From assembly GCA_003635305.1 (NCBI GenBank), contig PYJE01000183.1, positions 1-36,594 on the forward strand: DNA of 36,594 nt. The letters are read 5' to 3'. The first letter of the stretch is position 1. Every line of letters starts with the position of its first letter. The translations under genes were made by a program, and so were the position numbers. The DNA is from Candidatus Poribacteria bacterium. GTDB taxonomy: Bacteria > Poribacteria > WGA-4E > WGA-3G. Below are positions 34,663 to 36,594 of the stretch, piece by piece. The notes under the pieces were generated by a model. That model was not told the DNA's origin and did not search any database. It worked only from the letters and a program-made list of their open reading frames with translations.

Positions 34663-34692
34663 TTGACATTCCCTCGCAAACTTTGCTATACT
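34663..34692 (+). promoter_or_regulatory. Near-consensus sigma70 promoter TTGACA-18 nt-TATACT
   Basis: cttgacattccctcgcaaactttgctatactttaattaccATG; the ORF-track start (TTG at 34663) is the -35 box itself. Confidence 0.75.
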
Positions 34693-34701
34693 TTAATTAC
34701 C

Positions 34702-35619
34702 ATGCAAAATGCGTTAGATCAGTTTTACACCAAAAAAGAAATCGCTGCTGCCTGTTGGAAGCATTTCACTGACATCTTCGCAGTTGAAGCCCTATTTTTT
34801 ATAGAACCCTCGGCTGGCACCGGCGCGTTTTACAACCTCTTGCCGCCACAACGCAGATTGGGAATGGACATTGAACCCAAATGCGAAGGCGTAATCGCAC
34901 AAGATTTTTTTAAAGTATCGGCCGGATATAGAAATCCTCTCTTACAAACTGCGCAGAGAGATATGAGCGGATATGGAGACGCGCGCATACAAACTGCACC
35001 TAATGAGACTGCCATCATCGGCAACCCGCCGTTTGGCAAACGCGGGAAATTGGCGATAGCGTTCTTCAATCACGCCGCCTATTTGGCGGACACCGTCGCC
35101 TTCATCGTGCCGGTGAATTTCCGAAAGTGGACGGTGCATAAGCAGCTTGACTCCAGCATGCGGTTCATCAGCAAATTGGCACTGCCGAGGGAAGCGTTCC
35201 AACTAGGCAACGGCAAACCTTACGCGGTGAATACCGAATTCCAAATCTGGACCCGGGGTGAAGCGAACGCGTATCCAGACATGCGGCTCCATCAACCGTT
35301 GCCCACTTCGCACCCGGATTTCCAGATGTGGCAGTATAACAACACGGCTGCAGCACGGAAGGTCTTCCGAAATGCCTTCGATTTCGCCGTGCCGTGCCAA
35401 GGGTGGCAGGACTACTCCCGCAAGGAAACCGATGAAAAGCGGTGCGAACGGAATAAGCAATGGATATTGCTGAAGGCGAAAAATCCGAACGTCTTGGCGC
35501 GGCTCATGTGCATCAATTATGAACGCTTAGCACAGGAGTGCGCCACCGCTGTCCCCGGCTTCCGCAAAGGCGACTTAGTGCAGGCGTATGCGAAACAAAA
35601 AACGCCTCCTGGCTCATAG
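34702..35619 (+). CDS. SAM-dependent DNA methyltransferase (NPPF motif, N6-adenine-type)
   Basis: MQNALDQFYTKKEIAAACW; FIEPSAGTGAFYNLL (SAM motif); IIGNPPFGKRGKLAIAFFNHA (motif IV). Confidence 0.85.
   Translation: MQNALDQFYTKKEIAAACWKHFTDIFAVEALFFIEPSAGTGAFYNLLPPQRRLGMDIEPKCEGVIAQDFFKVSAGYRNPLLQTAQRDMSGYGDARIQTAPNETAIIGNPPFGKRGKLAIAFFNHAAYLADTVAFIVPVNFRKWTVHKQLDSSMRFISKLALPREAFQLGNGKPYAVNTEFQIWTRGEANAYPDMRLHQPLPTSHPDFQMWQYNNTAAARKVFRNAFDFAVPCQGWQDYSRKETDEKRCERNKQWILLKAKNPNVLARLMCINYERLAQECATAVPGFRKGDLVQAYAKQKTPPGS
34924..35013 (+). repeat. In-frame 45-nt imperfect tandem duplication inside the methyltransferase gene
   Basis: ggatatagaaatcctctcttacaaactgcgc / ggatatggagacgcgcgcatacaaactgcac, 22/31 identical; peptides GYRNPLLQTAQRDMS / GYGDARIQTAPNETA. 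Confidence 0.65.
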
Positions 35620-35647
35620 CGCGAAGACCTATTTGGCCATTCAGAAC

Positions 35648-35673
35648 CCGTAGCGCGAGGGCCTGTCCCTCGC
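35648..35673. repeat. Family B repeat (cgtagcgcgagggcctgtccctcgct)
   Basis: Matches family B. Confidence 0.7.
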
Positions 35674-35716
35674 TAACGCTCCCTGGAACTACATTCGCTG
35701 GAAAGAGGAGGAACCG

Positions 35717-36247
35717 ATGCGACATTACCTTATCATTTTCTTATCACTCTGCGCGATTATCCTATTTTCTGGGTGCCAATCCCAGGCCCTCCGTGCCCTC
35801 ATTGAACCGCAGGAATGGACAAACTATGCCATCACGGAAGGCGTAACCTGCACAGATCCGGCGATGATAGATGGCGATGCGAAAACTAGGGGGTATGCCG
35901 ATGGCAGGTGGATTCACATCACGCTGCCGACTCGGAAGCCCATCCACCGCATCGTTATCCGCGGCACGAACATTCGGGATGCCATGGTCTATCAGAAACT
36001 CCAAGGTAATGGACAGTGGCGCGCAATTCTGCAGGTTCAGAATAACCGAGGGCCGGCAATTGAGATGCGGGCGAGTGTCGTCACGGAGGCACTCCGCGTC
36101 TATATCAGCGGCACCGCTGACGACAAGCAAGGCGCACGAAGATTTTCCGAACGTCACAATGCGATGGTGCGGCCAATCCAACTCGGCAGAGCCTATGCCC
36201 ACGAAATTGAGGTTTACGGGTTCGCTTCAAAAGAAGAGCAACCCTGA
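35717..36247 (+). CDS. Lipoprotein with discoidin-like (F5/8 type C-like) region
   Basis: Lipobox IILFSGC; ITEGVTCTDPAMIDGDAKTRGYADGRWIHITLPTRKPIHRIVIRGTN resembles discoidin-type beta-sandwich; aggaggaa RBS. Confidence 0.65.
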   Translation: MRHYLIIFLSLCAIILFSGCQSQALRALIEPQEWTNYAITEGVTCTDPAMIDGDAKTRGYADGRWIHITLPTRKPIHRIVIRGTNIRDAMVYQKLQGNGQWRAILQVQNNRGPAIEMRASVVTEALRVYISGTADDKQGARRFSERHNAMVRPIQLGRAYAHEIEVYGFASKEEQP

Positions 36248-36255
36248 AACCCACA

Positions 36256-36283
36256 CCGGTAGGCGCGCGTTGGAAGCGCGCTC
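36256..36283. repeat. Family A repeat (ccggtaggcgcgcgttggaagcgcgctc)
   Basis: Matches family A lead-in with altered arms. Confidence 0.65.
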
Positions 36284-36414
36284 ATCGACAAAATGCCGAG
36301 AATCACTGATACGCAATTAACCTTTGTAGTTCGGGTTGCTTGCCACCGACAGGCCAAACGGCTCAAGATCGGACGCTCTTGAACTACTGATTAAATGAAT
36401 TTGGTATAACACAC

Positions 36415-36594
36415 ATGAAACGCTTGATTTTTGAAGACATATACACCTGGTCGGTCTTCAGCGAAGAACGACAGATCGACTTTAACGGACATCTGTGGGT
36501 GCGGCAGGAAGGAAACATCCTCATCGATCCGGTCCCAATGAGCAGTTCCGACGAAGCGCAGCTCGCTGAACTCGGCGGCGCGAAGTGGATTGTT
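36415..36594 (+). CDS. MBL-fold metallo-hydrolase-like protein, N-terminal part (runs off window end)
   Basis: MKRLIFEDIYTWSVFSEERQIDFNGHLWVRQEGNILIDPVPMSSSDEAQLAELGGAKWIV. Confidence 0.65.
   Translation, partial: MKRLIFEDIYTWSVFSEERQIDFNGHLWVRQEGNILIDPVPMSSSDEAQLAELGGAKWIV

Noticed and set aside
1-36594. tRNA/rRNA genes, integrase or transposase genes
   Set aside because: None recognised by eye; a tRNAscan-SE/Infernal run would be needed to exclude small RNAs.

Overview
This 36.6 kb, gene-dense bacterial window carries about 35 genes plus two dispersed palindromic intergenic repeat families. The gene mix (Gfo/Idh/MocA, PhyH, FGE/SUMF1, WD40, DUF362) resembles Candidatus Poribacteria or related sponge/marine lineages; that assignment is from memory only. 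Gene blocks, in order: acetamidase/formamidase start (partial, -), HtrA-like protease (+), PorV-like OMP (-), RsmI, 3-hydroxyacyl-CoA dehydrogenase, AlbA_2/Schlafen-like ATP-binding protein, TVP38/DedA-like protein, Gfo/Idh/MocA, sugar isomerase, PurN, an ECF sigma/anti-sigma/tandem-VWA cluster, TPR, FGE-domain protein, a MazF-type toxin with an unusual antitoxin, SnoaL-like, CADD/HO-like, DUF202, MDR dehydrogenase, WD40, FGE-domain lipoprotein, a doubled circularly permuted ATP-grasp/alpha-E/transglutaminase cluster, PhyH, DUF362, AMP-forming ligase, cysteine desulfurase, Gfo/Idh/MocA, solitary DNA methyltransferase, lipoprotein and a partial MBL-fold gene. Main points for follow-up: (1) the putative MazF antitoxin has no visible AbrB/SpoVT domain and carries a duplicated MazE-tail motif whose two 53-nt copies differ at 11 sites, all synonymous third-codon positions; (2) repeat-like sequence appears inside or at the ends of genes (methyltransferase, cysteine desulfurase, transglutaminase, alpha-E protein, AMP ligase); (3) the methyltransferase has a near-consensus promoter predicting a leaderless mRNA; (4) a WD40 relic lies between two genes. 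No CRISPR array, transposase or tRNA/rRNA was recognised. Functional calls come from reading protein motifs; no database search was run.
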